A DNA stretch of 64,000 nucleotides, taken from the NCBI GenBank assembly GCA_963576735.1, contig OY755178.1, positions 248,001-312,000 on the forward strand. Direction: 5' to 3'. The notes beneath the pieces are model-generated. The model saw only the letters and a program-made list of their open reading frames with translations. It was not told where the DNA came from and did no database searches. The position numbers and the translations under genes were made by a program. Positions 9,201 through 19,440 of the stretch are shown here, piece by piece (positions within the stretch are counted from its first letter, which is position 1; each line of letters starts with the position of its first letter). The DNA comes from Bedellia somnulentella. Lineage: Eukaryota; Arthropoda; Insecta; Lepidoptera; Bedelliidae.

Positions 9201-12200
9201 GTACAATAGAAGATCAGGTTATCAACGCGAACTATCGGAAATACATCCTAAAGAACGGTACTACAGACGTTTGTCGAGCATGGGGCCGTCCCCGGTAGTC
9301 ACTTAGGCATGTTATTTCCGGTTGTTCGGCTCTTGCTGACACTGAGTACTTGCACAGACACAACCAAGCAGCCAAAATCCTACATCAGGAGCTCGCTCTG
9401 AAATACGGACTCTTGCAACAGAGGCTGCCGTATTACAAGTATCTGCCGGAGCCAATCCTAGAAAACGACCGTGCCAAAATCTATTGGGACCGATCCGTTA
9501 TCACGGACAGGACTATTCTAGCGAATCCTGATATCGTGGTATGGGATCGGTCGCTGTCGAGGTAAATTCTAGTGGATGTCTCTATCCCTCATGACGAGGG
9601 TCTCGTGAAAGCCTTAACCCAGAAGCGTCGGAAGTATCTCGATCTGGCTCACGAGATCACCGACATGTGGGGTGTGACTTCGACAGAAATAATCCCAATT
9701 GTTATGTCCGCGAACGGGTTAATTCCAACCAGCCTCGCGGCCAACTTGAGACGGTTGGATTTCTGTGGCGTGTCGGTTCCAGCACAAATGCAGAAAGCGG
9801 TGCTGCTGGATACGGCCCCGTCGTCCAACGACGGTTCTTGAACCTGAGTCCCTGACCCTGACCGACTGTTCTTTTGTCGGGGAGTACCGCCTTTCCCATT
9901 TAAAATTCTATATTTTCTTTTTCGGCCATGGGAGAGGTGAGAAACTAAAATGTATTCGGAAATAATAATAAAGATTATATTTTATTATTATTATTTTAGT
10001 ATAGATATGTGGGAGTCATGTTAGAGCGCACACTACTGCGGACTCAAACGCACATAGCAGCGTCTCACTCATATTCCTACATCGCAGAGTGTTAAATGTT
10101 TTTCGAGTTAAGCATAGATACAAATTATAAGTTGGTACACAGCAGGGTGTGCTGGCCAGTATATCTTTGCTGTTTCCACAGTGGTGACCCCTCGATAAGA
10201 ACACACGCTTCCTTCTACTACATTTCTCGATCTACCCGCAACTTCTATTCCTTGCTTACCTCACCACACCATTCATTCAGCAGAACATCTACAGGCACGC
10301 AATCACCGGCCTCACTGCTCACACTGAATTTGGTAATTGGTAATAGGTACCTCCTAGCTTTGATATCGTCGTATCGACTAGGAGGGGAGTACTGTGGGAG
10401 TCATGTTAGAGCGCACACTACTGCGGACTCAAACGCACATAGCAGCGTCTCACTCATATTCCTACATCGCGGAGTATAAATGTTTTTCGAGTTAAGCATA
10501 GATACAAATTATAAGTTGGTACACAGCAGGGTGTACTGGCCAGTATATCTTTGCTGTTTCCACAGATACTATTGTATTGTATTGTAGACTGGTATTGTCT
10601 ACTACTTTGCTACATTTTTCTCAAAACTTATTGATTGATATGTTAAAAATATATAATTTTACTTACAACAACTAAAAGTAACTACATTACATGCTAGTAA
10701 ATTCACAACTACTTGTTACTACAATCTAATTTATACTTTACCCATAAATTATAAGAAAAGAGAATATAAATGTGTAAGAATAAGTAGTTTCCATATATCT
10801 CATATTCAAAAGTTTCAAGGCAGGTATTCATATAATATGTATGTAATTTTATACCCAAATGACGAAGGTGGAATCATTATAAGACGACCACGCAAGACAC
10901 ATTCAGACAAAAAAGATAATATGCTCAAAAAGGCAGGCATCAAAACTATGAAGAATAAAAGGACATATATTGACATTAACATGGATGAATGTAAATTAAG
11001 CTTAATAGATTTGGTGAATCATAAAAATTGATAATCTCTGCCTACCCCAATAGGATTGACTGGTGTTAGTATATTAATGTATTAATGGTGCAAGTGATTA
11101 TTAGAGATGTTACCAGAAATTTCTTATACAAAAAATATATATTTTATACATCTAAAGTTACCAAATTGCAACACCAATTTATGGTTTAATGATGTAAACT
11201 TAAAAAACAAGGGCAGTGAATGTGTTACCTTCTAATATTACACTATAAATATTTTAATATACATATTAATTGTGTTTGTGTATAGTTAAATACCCTCTTG
11301 CGTATTTTAAGTTATCATTTATGTATAATAATTATATGTCCTCTCGATTTACTCTACTATATTATAAATATATTAAACGGTTTTAAATCAAACAAAACTA
11401 TACATAAAAGAATGTTGCTTACACAATTAACAGCTATGTTGCTTCTATTGACCTAATTAGGTTTCATTCAACACTGAAACAAGAAGCATGATTGCATGAG
11501 TATTTTTCATGCTAAGAGCTGCCCGTGCGTAAGACACATAAATACATATATACTCATGGCTATAAATACCTAGACGGGGTAGCCAGAGCTAAGGTATTAG
11601 ATATTTCTTAGCTACTTTTGGAAGTTAAATGGCGAAAAGATGATAAAACTCTATTGTGTTATTCTAAGCCTCAGAAAACTTCAGATCGAGACCTTCAATT
11701 TGATACCTGAACCAATTTTCTAGCTCTTAGCATCGCGACGGGCTGGTTCACAAAATCCACCCTCTCTCATTTAATATTTAAGGATTTCCAGTTCAACCAT
11801 CTGGACTTCAAAGTGTTGACACTGTCGTAGTTACTTTGAAGTAAAATGACAAAATAGTTCTTATTTCTAAATTAACTTGAATAACTTCAGCTCAGCATAG
11901 CGTTAATAAATATTGTTGAATAAGTTAAACAAAAAGCTTTAAAATAAAGTGTAAATAAATTAAGTAACTCCTCTATATACCCAATACCCGGATTTAAATT
12001 AGTACGTAACGATCGCACGAATAAAGGTGGCGGTGGAGTGGCCATATACCTTCGGGGCCACATTCCTTACACCATTGTCAGTAGATCTCCGAGTGAATAT
12101 AATGGGAAGGCTGAGCATCTCTTCTTAGAAGTGCGTCTCAACTTCAGCAGGGTTCTCCTTGGAGTCTACTATAGCCCTTGTATGACGGTCAATTACTTTG

Positions 12201-15200
12201 ATACGTATGAAAAACTTCTCGATGAATATACTCCTAATTTTGATAACACTATAGTCATGGGTGACTTTAATACATGTCTTTTAAAAAACGATCACCGCTC
12301 AAAAGCGTTATGCTCCATCACAACAGCAAAAAATCTCCACATCTTGCCTCTTGATGCTACTCACCATCCACCTCACTCCGATCCTACACTTCTAGATCTA
12401 ATAACTGTTTCTTCTCCTGACCTCGTCCTCAATCATGGGCAACTAACTGCTGACTGTTTCTCCTACCATGATCTTCTTTATCTCTCTTATAAAATCCGTA
12501 CTCCCAAACCGAAAAAGCGTACAATTCTCCAGCGTAATTTTAAGAGAATGGACTTGCAGCAGCTATGTGAAGATGCAAAAGCTGTTGATTGGGCACAACT
12601 AGACAGCATTGACGAGATTGATGAAAGGGTTGAACGGTTCAATACTCTCCTGACCGACCTTTATGACAAACACGCTCCCCTTCGTTCAGTCCGCGTGAAA
12701 CAGTTACCTGCTCCATGGCTTACTGACAAAATCAAAAATCTCATGAGTAAGCGGGATCATGCTCGATATTGCTATAAAAAACAACCGACGGATGAGCACT
12801 TGCAACAATATAAGGAGCTGAGGAATCGCTGTAATAGAGTGTGTAGAGATGCAAAACGCCGATATATCCATACTTCGATTGACGATTGTGACACCTCACA
12901 GTTATGGTCATTCCTTAAAACACTGGGCATAGGAAAATCTCAGGCCAATTCTCCTATAGATACAGACCTCAATGCACTTAATACGCATTTCTCCACTCCT
13001 CCCTTGACCATTAGTGATCAATGTAAAGCTGAGGCTCTGAACAATCTTGTTTCTACACCTACCCCTGATTGCCCACAATTCACTTTCAAATTGGTCTCTG
13101 GTCGTGACGTTAAAAGATGTATTTCTAATATAACCAGTAAGGCAACAGGTACTGACAACGTTAGTACTTTAATGATTAATCCCATTCTGGAAATAATTTT
13201 GCCACACATTACAAATTTAATGAACTTATCCCTACTCTCTTGTTCATTCCCTAGAATGTGGAAGAATGCCTTCATTGTCCCTATTCCTAAAGTTCCTAAC
13301 CCAACCACCTTATCCCAATTTCGCCCAATTTCCATCCTACCATTCCTATCAAAAGTTCTTGAACGCCTCGTATTCGAACAATTTTCCAACTTCCTTTCCA
13401 CTCACCACTTGCTGAACGATTTCCAGTCTGGGTTCCGAACAGGTCATAGCACTGTTACTGCTCTTATCAAGGTCACGGATGATATTCGCTTAAATATGGA
13501 AAATCACCAAGTTACAGTGCTTACACTTTTAGATTTCAGTAACGCATTTAACACTGTGGATCTTGATATACTTCTTGGCATTTTAAGATCTCTTAACGTA
13601 TCTCCGACAGTCACCAATTGGTTCGAATCTTACCTTAAAGGTCGTCAGCAGTGCGTGCGCACAGACGCAGAGAGCTCTGCTTGGTGCCCGGTACTGGCTG
13701 GCGTCCCGCAAGGCGGCGTACTTTCTCCTTTGCTTTTTTCACTATTTATTAATATCCTAGCTAAAGAACTTACTTCTCTCTATCACCTATATGCAGACGA
13801 CCTTCAAATCTACACAAGTGCTCTTCCGGAAGATATAAACTCGGCAGTTGATGTCATAAATAATAACCTGGAGATAATATCGAAATGGGTGAAGAAGTTT
13901 GGACTTCTGCTGAATCCTGATAAGTCACAGGCAATTATTTTTGGCAGTTCGAGGTTGTTGAACAAAGCAAATATTGCTCTAGATAAGAAGTTGACCTATG
14001 ATGGCACTGATATTCGCTTCGTCAATTCTGTCAAGAATTTGGGAGTTATTATGGACAGTACATTTTCGTGGTTGCCCCAAGTGGAAGCCGTAAGTAAAAA
14101 AGTCTTTGCATCCTGTCACTCACTTAAGCGCTTGCAATTTTTCCTGCCTCACCACACTAAGATTACGCTGGCGCAGTCTCTACTGCTTCCGATTCTCGAT
14201 TACGCAGATGTAAGCTATCTTGACCTCACAGAGGAGCTACTTAACAAACTCGAACGTCTCCAGAATTTATGTATCCGATTTATTTTTGGATTACGTAAAT
14301 ATGATCATATTTCTGAGTACCGCGCTCAACTAAAGTGGCTCCCAATTCGACTTCGGAGGAATACTCATATTCTCTGTATTTTATATAATGCCCTTAATAA
14401 TCCTGCTGCCCCCCATTATCTTCGTTCCAAGTTCACATACTTGTGCTCCCACGGCCGTGCCTTGCGATCACAGGAGAATAAGATGTTGAGTGTACCTTCT
14501 CATAACAGTGCTACATATGGTGATTCCTTTGCAGCCAGAGCAGTTAATTTATGGAACTCACTACCAGTTGACATACGGCTGTCATCATCACTAAATATAT
14601 TTAAAAATAAACTGAAATCCCATTTTTTTTAAAACCTTAGGTTGGTAGATTTTATAAAGTTAGGTATATGTATGTATTTGTATTTATTATATTATATTAT
14701 ATAAGTATGTATATACATGTATATTTATTAAGATATTGTATAGTATATTTGATATAATAATTATTATATATATAATTAATATACAGGTTGTAAATAAGTT
14801 ATGTTTAGTTAAGTTCTATTTAAGTTGCATATATACTTGACCATAATGTTTTAAAGAGTTGTCTAATTTGTTCCTCACCATAAAGGTTGACTGGAAGAAA
14901 TCGCGTTAAGGCGATAAGTCCGCCTTTGTGTACATGTACTGTTGTAACTATTGTGTAATATACTGTTTGTGTGTTTTTGTGTATGCAATAAAGTGTTTAA
15001 ATAAATAAATAAATAAATAAAGGGAAATTATTGAATTATTATTGCTAAAAAAATAAATTGTAATACCTGATTAAATTAATCTGATGATCTTCCAATCTCT
15101 GATAAAAGTTGTCATCTTCGCCTCCCCAATCAATGAATTTGTTAGAAAATCCGTTGACCACCACATACTGCTCTGTCCGTATTGCCAGCACTCCGCCAAC

Positions 15201-16085
15201 CAGCCAAGTGTATGGCAACACATTCCTTAGTTTATCTATACTGGCACTGGCATGTCGAGGTTGTTTGAAGCAAGCATAGATATTACTCTCATCAAGAGGC
15301 AATAAGTCCACATCATGGAGGATGAGGCAAGGAAATTTCTCAATCATAGCATGCTTTGCCCCAATGTTGTACAATGCCCCTTTGTTCCATGGTTTCATGT
15401 CTTGCTGCTCAATGAGAAATATCCTGCAATGTATCTATTCTGTTAACAAAATATATAAGTAATATAGTTTTCTTCTTGAAAAAATGGTAGGTAATTATAG
15501 ACTCTTACAAGATTCAATGTAAAATTTAAGCCAGAAATCTTAAGAAAATTTAATGATAGCTAGATTTACCAATTACTGTAACAGAAAGGGTGGTATGTTT
15601 TAATAAGGAACACCAAACTGAATTGACCAATAGAATAAGGATTTGAATTTTACTTACTTGTAGTGAATGTTCTGTTTTCTCAAAAAATTGTGCATATATG
15701 GAAGAAATATGTTGAGTTGACTTTGTCGGTTTCTATAAGTGACTAGAATAGCTACACTGAACAGTGGAGTACAGTCTGGTGGGGAGTATGACCCATTTTC
15801 TATACCATTGGCTGAAAAGTCGTCAAAGTTGAGAGATACTTTGTTGTATGAGACAGTACTCCTAATGAAATCATATGAACACTTAGGTCGAGATGGAACT
15901 ATCACCAAGTTAGGGCTCACTTCTTTAAAAAGTTGGTTCTCTATTTCATCTACAGGAATGTGTTCGTAATTGCTGTATCCATAACTTATCAAACTCATCA
16001 CCACCACTACACCGCATACCAAATAGGCCAGTAACACTGATACTTTGGTTTGCAAAAATTTTGCTAATAGTAAACATTTCGGCAT
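6040..16085 (-). CDS. beta-1,4-GalNAc/galactosyltransferase (three exons)
   Basis: The coding exons are 16085-15658, 15423-15067 and 6226-6040. They join in phase to 323 codons plus stop. The product is a type II Golgi protein: short cytosolic tail, membrane anchor at about residues 15-33, stem, then a GT7 catalytic domain from about residue 108. Visible family motifs are Arg-Asn-Arg (118-120), Asp-Val-Asp (180-182), Pro-Arg-His (198-200), Gly-Gly-Val (219-221), Trp-Gly-Gly-Glu-Asp-Asp (242-247) and the metal ligands Met272 and His275. Leu217 aligns with bovine GalT1 Tyr289, which favours UDP-GalNAc as donor, so a LacdiNAc-forming beta4GalNAc-transferase is the best call. It is shorter than vertebrate GalT1 because the stem is short. 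The 8.8-kb intron 2 is full of retroelements. Confidence 0.9.
6545..6645 (-). mobile_element. SINE C fragment
   Basis: The core words ccccgaagggg, caccaggtgtt and gatagggggcagg recur in the SINE C copies at 38255, 41472 and 63010, here in reverse orientation and diverged. It lies in intron 2 of the glycosyltransferase gene. Confidence 0.65.
6874..6913. other. Hairpin in the Dong-like 5' region
   Basis: The 17-base arms at 6874-6890 and 6897-6913 pair with one mismatch around a 6-base loop (atgttc). It sits about 50 bp inside the left end of the Dong-like element. Confidence 0.7.
7830..9053 (+). pseudogene. Dong-like reverse transcriptase, stop in YMDD
   Basis: Palm and fingers motifs are visible: Arg-Pro-Ile-Ser near 7998, an Asp-Phe-Lys-Lys-Ala-Phe-Asp block near 8205-8225, and a Gly-Ile-Phe-Gln-Gly-Asp block near 8385. 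TAA at 8517-8519 falls exactly where the Tyr of Tyr-Met-Asp-Asp should be. The same frame then continues Met-Asp-Asp-Leu-Lys to 9053, with the Arg-Tyr-Met-Gly-Met motif typical of R4/Dong elements near 8730. Confidence 0.8.
9350..9841 (+). pseudogene. Dong-like restriction-like endonuclease domain
   Basis: The C-terminal domain of the element is in one frame with a TAA at 9563-9565. It shows a Trp-Asp-Arg-Ser block, Asn-Pro-Asp-Ile-Val-Val (PD of the PD-(D/E)xK fold), Val-Asp-Val-Ser-Ile-Pro-His-Asp-Glu and a following Lys-Arg-Arg-Lys. In this clade the domain nicks the target DNA. The copy is broken. Confidence 0.65.
10008..10180 (+). repeat. TRIM left LTR
   Basis: The left LTR is 173 bp, TG...CA bounded. 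It differs from the right copy at a few sites (for example cagagtgtt against cggagtat near the middle and one G/A near the end). Confidence 0.85.
10394..10564 (+). repeat. TRIM right LTR
   Basis: The right LTR is 171 bp and is preceded by the purine-rich tract. The few differences from the left copy indicate an insertion that is not brand new. Confidence 0.85.
10846..11085 (+). mobile_element. RTE-type LINE 3' relic
   Basis: The translated piece Leu-Lys-Lys-Ala-Gly followed by Met-Lys-Asn-Lys-Arg, and the terminal words tctctgcctaccccaatagg then gtgttagtata, match the relics at 31795, 58470 and 59756. Only the C-terminal polymerase tail and 3' end remain. Confidence 0.7.
11538..11655 (-). 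repeat. Repeat A fragment
   Basis: It carries the tail end and middle of repeat A in reverse: catatatactcatggctataaa, ggggtagccagagctaagg, and cttttggaagtt. The rest is missing. Confidence 0.7.
11960..15022 (+). mobile_element. CR1/L2-like LINE, 5'-truncated, open ORF
   Basis: The element starts inside the endonuclease and ends in a (taaa)n tail at 14998-15021, with AATAAA just before. The ORF is open to its natural stop at 14632. The 3' UTR has gcgataagtccgcc, a word shared with the LINE 3' ends at 38811-38960 and 57040-57226. The insertion lies in intron 2 of the glycosyltransferase gene in antisense orientation, close to the exon 2 donor. Confidence 0.85.
11966..14632 (+). CDS. LINE endonuclease and reverse transcriptase
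   Basis: This is an uninterrupted frame of about 888 codons. Endonuclease motifs: Gly-Gly-Gly-Gly-Val-Ala-Ile-Tyr near the start, Met-Gly-Asp-Phe-Asn-Thr near 12259, and a Leu-Leu-Asp-Leu-Ile-Thr block; the very N-terminus is missing. Reverse transcriptase motifs: Phe-Arg-Pro-Ile-Ser near 13320, Asp-Phe-Ser-Asn-Ala-Phe near 13534, Gly-Val-Pro-Gln-Gly-Gly-Val-Leu-Ser-Pro near 13701 and Tyr-Ala-Asp-Asp near 13790. There is no RNase H domain. The product copies element RNA at nicked DNA. The open frame suggests a fairly recent insertion, but the 5' loss makes it non-autonomous. Confidence 0.85.
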   Translation, partial: NSSIYPIPGFKLVRNDRTNKGGGGVAIYLRGHIPYTIVSRSPSEYNGKAEHLFLEVRLNFSRVLLGVYYSPCMTVNYFDTYEKLLDEYTPNFDNTIVMGDFNTCLLKNDHRSKALCSITTAKNLHILPLDATHHPPHSDPTLLDLITVSSPDLVLNHGQLTADCFSYHDLLYLSYKIRTPKPKKRTILQRNFKRMDLQQLCEDAKAVDWAQLDSIDEIDERVERFNTLLTDLYDKHAPLRSVRVKQLPAPWLTDKIKNLMSKRDHARYCYKKQPTDEHLQQYKELRNRCNRVCRDAKRRYIHTSIDDCDTSQLWSFLKTLGIGKSQANSPIDTDLNALNTHFSTPPLTISDQCKAEALNNLVSTPTPDCPQFTFKLVSGRDVKRCISNITSKATGTDNVSTLMINPILEIILPHITNLMNLSLLSCSFPRMWKNAFIVPIPKVPNPTTLSQFRPISILPFLSKVLERLVFEQFSNFLSTHHLLNDFQSGFRTGHSTVTALIKVTDDIRLNMENHQVTVLTLLDFSNAFNTVDLDILLGILRSLNVSPTVTNWFESYLKGRQQCVRTDAESSAWCPVLAGVPQGGVLSPLLFSLFINILAKELTSLYHLYADDLQIYTSALPEDINSAVDVINNNLEIISKWVKKFGLLLNPDKSQAIIFGSSRLLNKANIALDKKLTYDGTDIRFVNSVKNLGVIMDSTFSWLPQVEAVSKKVFASCHSLKRLQFFLPHHTKITLAQSLLLPILDYADVSYLDLTEELLNKLERLQNLCIRFIFGLRKYDHISEYRAQLKWLPIRLRRNTHILCILYNALNNPAAPHYLRSKFTYLCSHGRALRSQENKMLSVPSHNSATYGDSFAARAVNLWNSLPVDIRLSSSLNIFKNKLKSHFF
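15067..15423 (-). CDS. Glycosyltransferase exon 2 (catalytic core)
   Basis: The acceptor TTGCAG at 15424 completes Lys143. The exon carries Asp-Val-Asp, the donor-selecting Leu217 and the Trp-Gly-Gly-Glu-Asp-Asp loop. It ends with the donor CAG|GTATTA at 15066. The tail of a CR1/L2-like LINE lies only about 45 bp into the following intron. Confidence 0.92.
15658..16085 (-). CDS. Glycosyltransferase exon 1 (start, anchor, stem)
   Basis: The exon encodes residues 1-142 plus two bases of codon 143. The ATG at 16085 is preceded on the minus strand by catcaa. The hydrophobic run Val-Ser-Val-Leu-Leu-Ala to Val-Met-Ser-Leu-Ile is the signal anchor. The catalytic domain begins at Cys-Thr-Pro-Leu-Phe-Ser-Val-Ala. 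The exon ends in the donor CAA|GTAAGT. Confidence 0.9.
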
Positions 16086-16470
16086 TTGATGAGGCTTGCA
16101 ACAGACTTTTCTTCTAAAATACTATATGGGATTGTTTGATTTATTGGATGAGTTAAATAACTTTCAACAACTCATTTGAAAATAACTATTATTAGTTAGT
16201 AAATATAAATAAAATAGATTAGAAAGTGAAGAATATAATTTTAGGTTATGTTATGTTATGAATATGATTTCAAAGGGATGGGTAATCATCATCAATGTTT
16301 AAAAAAACATCGACGCTATATTAAAAACAATTGATATATTTTTTTAATCGAATTTAGGGAAATAATAATATCGAAACAATGAAACATCAATATATTTGTA
16401 TTCTTTCATGATATTTGTTTCTAGTTTTCATCTACGATAAGATAGTTTTCCTAGTAGCAGATTTAATGGA

Positions 16471-17398
16471 TATGTCGTAGGATGATTTGATGTTTAGGCT
16501 TTTTGCAAAAAACCTAGAGATTTTGCAAAAATCCGGATAATTAGACAACGGTTATAATTTTTCTTATCTTACTAGGTTTTTTGCAAAAAAACTAGTTGGT
16601 TTAGTAAGATTGTACTTCTTTAATGCTGATTGGCTGAATCCTCGCCTACTCTTATTCTGATTAGTTCGTCATTGTGGTATTGAGATATTATAGCTAGCGT
16701 TATAAAGGGTAAGGAATGACAATACTTATTTGATACTAGGAATTAAATATTATTCTTTACTCTTTTGTTGGAGTAAACTTACAATCACGTTCGGACATAT
16801 TATACACAGATCAAGTTACCCCAAACTGAGTAACACTTGTATTATGGGATACTAACTATGCGATATATTTAATATAATATAATACACATTACATTATTAT
16901 GCTCATCACATAAATGTTGCTCTCAGCGGGGATCAAACCCGCAACCTCCAGACCGAAAAGCTAGTCACCTACCCACTCGCCACGGACTTTTTCAATATAG
17001 GTAGCAACAAAAAAGTAAGTACGTTTTGTAGTATTGAGGTATCATAGCTAGAGTTATAAAGGGAAATGACAATACTATTTTTATACTTAGGAACTTTTTG
17101 TTAAAATAACAATTAAATTAAATGTAGGTAGGAACAATGAAGTAAGTACGTCTTAATTAACAACCAATCAGAGATGACGTGTTTATGGGGCCATGCAATC
17201 GACCAATCAGTGTACAGTATTAAAAAAAAACTGATATTTCGTTTCAGAGTCATACTAAACCAATAACCAACTAGTTGTTTTTTGCAAAAAACCTAGTAAG
17301 ATTAGAAAATATTATAACCGTTGTCTAATTATCCGGATTTTTGCCAAATCCTTAGGTTTTTTGCAAAAAGCCTAAACATCAAATCATCCTACGACATA
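16471..17398. mobile_element. Long-TIR DNA element (foldback/MITE type)
   Basis: Inverted arms of about 135-145 bp (16471-16605 and 17255-17398) start tatgtcgtaggatg and are nearly identical. Each arm has repeated ttttttgcaaaaaacctag words. The target may be TA, since both ends abut TA. The 650-bp interior has no ORF but holds imperfect direct repeats (attgagrtatyatagctag at 16679 and 17034; taggtagsaacaa at 16999 and 17124) and a SINE head. Confidence 0.8.
16918..16986 (-). mobile_element. tRNA-like SINE head
   Basis: Reverse-complement reading gives an A-box-like tggcgagtgggtagg and a B-box-like gcgggtttgatcccc, in the order of a tRNA-derived Pol III promoter. It lies inside the long-TIR element. 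Confidence 0.55.
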
Positions 17399-17454
17399 TA
17401 TATAAAATAATTAGCTGACCTGACATACTTCGTACAGTAAAGTAGACATGAGCG

Positions 17455-18560
17455 AAGTTGTTATTTTACGTTCACTGTGACTGTTGTTCCGGTTATATAA
17501 AAATAACAACGAAAAGTCACAGTGACTTTGTCACCTTGGTTACTAAATACTAATATAGTGACTGTGACTGTTGTCACTGTATAGTGATTTCAGTGACTTT
17601 GTAACGTTATTATCAAGTCACGAAAATATCTCAGGACAATAATATTTGGTTCAAAATAATTTTCACACTTTTTCAGGCTTAGGACTGTCGCAATAATTTT
17701 TCAGTAAGTGCGGCGTGTTTATTATCTTAAATCAACTTTTTTACAATGATTTTGTTCTAAATCTATTTACAATTATTTTGGATTATAATTATGACTAAGG
17801 AACAGCAGCTGTTGTACCTTTCTGGTACCGAGCCTTGTACGTCGGTCGTTCAAAATATTTCAATTTTCTTTTCTTATTACATTGTCATAAATGTAAACAC
17901 GTATCGAGATTAGGGTCTTTTGTTATTCTTAGAAACGAAACACGTGCATGTCGGCGAGTCAAAGAAACGCTTTAACATTTCTCCTTCTTCATAGTTTTTA
18001 TTACTTTCATCATAAATCATATTAAATTATTTTATACCTTCAAAAACATCATGATTGTTTTATAATATTTTGAAAGTAATAAATACAATTTTCATCTGCT
18101 TATTCCTAACTCTTGAAATGAATTCAAATGAAAGGCATATTTTCTTTGGCAAACAGTTTATGGCTAAAAGCCATTTAATTCTAAATAAATGCTTTAATAA
18201 TTACCAGTTTAAATGCATAATTTTAGACCATAAATATTTTCTTTCAATATAAATTTAGTATATAAAATAACTACTATCATAATAATATTACAATAACGGT
18301 AACATTTACAAATTGGTAAAAATAAATACCAAATACGTGAATTATCATAAATATTAGTATTGGCAGTATAGAATCTGCCATACTGATATCACGCACACTC
18401 TTATTTACGGTGACCGCAGTTATTGGTTCCAAGGAACGAAACAAGTAACATAGTTATTTTGGAACGTTGTTATTTTGTAACGTAGTTATTTCAAATCGTG
18501 TCACTGTGACTTTTGTGGGAGGCAGATCACAGTGATTTTATCGACGTGCGTGACTATATT
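17455..18560. repeat. Cluster of TCACTGTGACT-like words
   Basis: Words such as tcactgtgact, gtcacagtgac and gtgactgtgact occur repeatedly at 17475-17600 and again at 18490-18535, together with ataacaacg/gttattttg words in opposite orientation. This may be the two degraded ends of an old element. Clear boundaries are lacking. Confidence 0.35.
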
Positions 18561-19440
18561 TCATACTTATGTCTACAGTAAAGGAGGATGTGCATTTTGG
18601 TCCCCATGATGAATGTCTCTCAATCAAGTTAAATCATATATCATTCTAAAGCCCTGTTAGTTTAATATTGAACTGGCAAAGACTCTGATTTAATCGATTT
18701 ACTACATCAATTTAATATGGTTCTAAAGGAACATCTCTATATATTGTTTTGTTTTGTTTACTGTTTATTTCTACATTTTTTAATGTGAATAAATGTTTTC
18801 TTTTCAGTCACATAATTAAAATCCTCAATGATGTTGAAAACTAAAAAAAAGTGGCAATAAGTTTTCAATTTTAAGATACTATATTTATGATAAGCTTTAT
18901 CTGATAATTGATAAAGAAATCATAAAATTATTAAAATGCTAACGTTACATTATTCTACGTATCAACCAAACAATAATAATATATGAAACGCGCAAGTATG
19001 TTATTCAAACATAAATAAATTTATTGTTAAGTTGTGTATGTTTATTATGTGGTTGTTATCATACCGACCTAATTTAGCAGGTGTTGTCAGTAGTACTAAT
19101 GTGTTATCAAACGCATTGTCAGCGCCAAACCGACTGAAAAATGAGAAACAAAACCAGGACAAATCCTGTTGCTCACTGGTTCCGTTGCAGTCCTAGATAA
19201 ATTAATGCAAAGTGCACATTATTGATTGTAATATTTGCTTAACACTTATTATATCAACCTCAGGATTAAAGAGGCAAGACACAAAGCCCTGTGTCTGTTC
19301 ATTAATAGGGTTTAACCAAATTAAGTAAGTTAATTTTCTACATTTTATAAACACCATCTATCTATCTAGTTCATAATGTACTTGTAACATGAAATTGTCT
19401 ACCAATTAAATATTGATTATCCTAGAATAAGATGATTTTG

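Larger units (their letters stand above)
6822..9960 (+). mobile_element. Dong/R4-like LINE, decayed, in TAA repeats
   Basis: The element lies between a (TAA)n run at 6805-6821 and another at 9961-9971. Known family behaviour: Bombyx Dong was found inserted in TAA repeats. One original ORF is now split by frameshifts and stops. An N-terminal part (7170-7440) shifts frame near 7445. A linker with a Trp-rich segment ends at 7816. Reverse transcriptase lies at 7830-8519 and 8520-9053. A restriction-like endonuclease region at 9350-9841 has Asn-Pro-Asp-Ile-Val and downstream Val-Asp-Val-Ser with a Lys/Arg-rich helix. A stop codon replaces the Tyr of the catalytic Tyr-Met-Asp-Asp. It is non-functional. 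Confidence 0.8.
10008..10564 (+). mobile_element. TRIM: miniature LTR retrotransposon
   Basis: Two near-identical direct repeats, 10008-10180 and 10394-10564, start tgtgggag and end tttccaca. A 4-bp duplication gata flanks them (10004-10007 and 10565-10568). The internal part is only about 213 bp. It begins one base after the left LTR with tggtgacccc, a primer-binding-site-like start that matches the first ten bases expected for tRNA-Trp priming, and it ends in a purine tract aggaggggag at 10381-10390. No coding capacity exists, so it must have moved with enzymes from another LTR element. Confidence 0.85.

Noticed and set aside
18055..18252. A 65-codon plus-strand frame
   Set aside because: It is a low-complexity AT-rich frame with no domain, no splice context and many similar accidental frames nearby.
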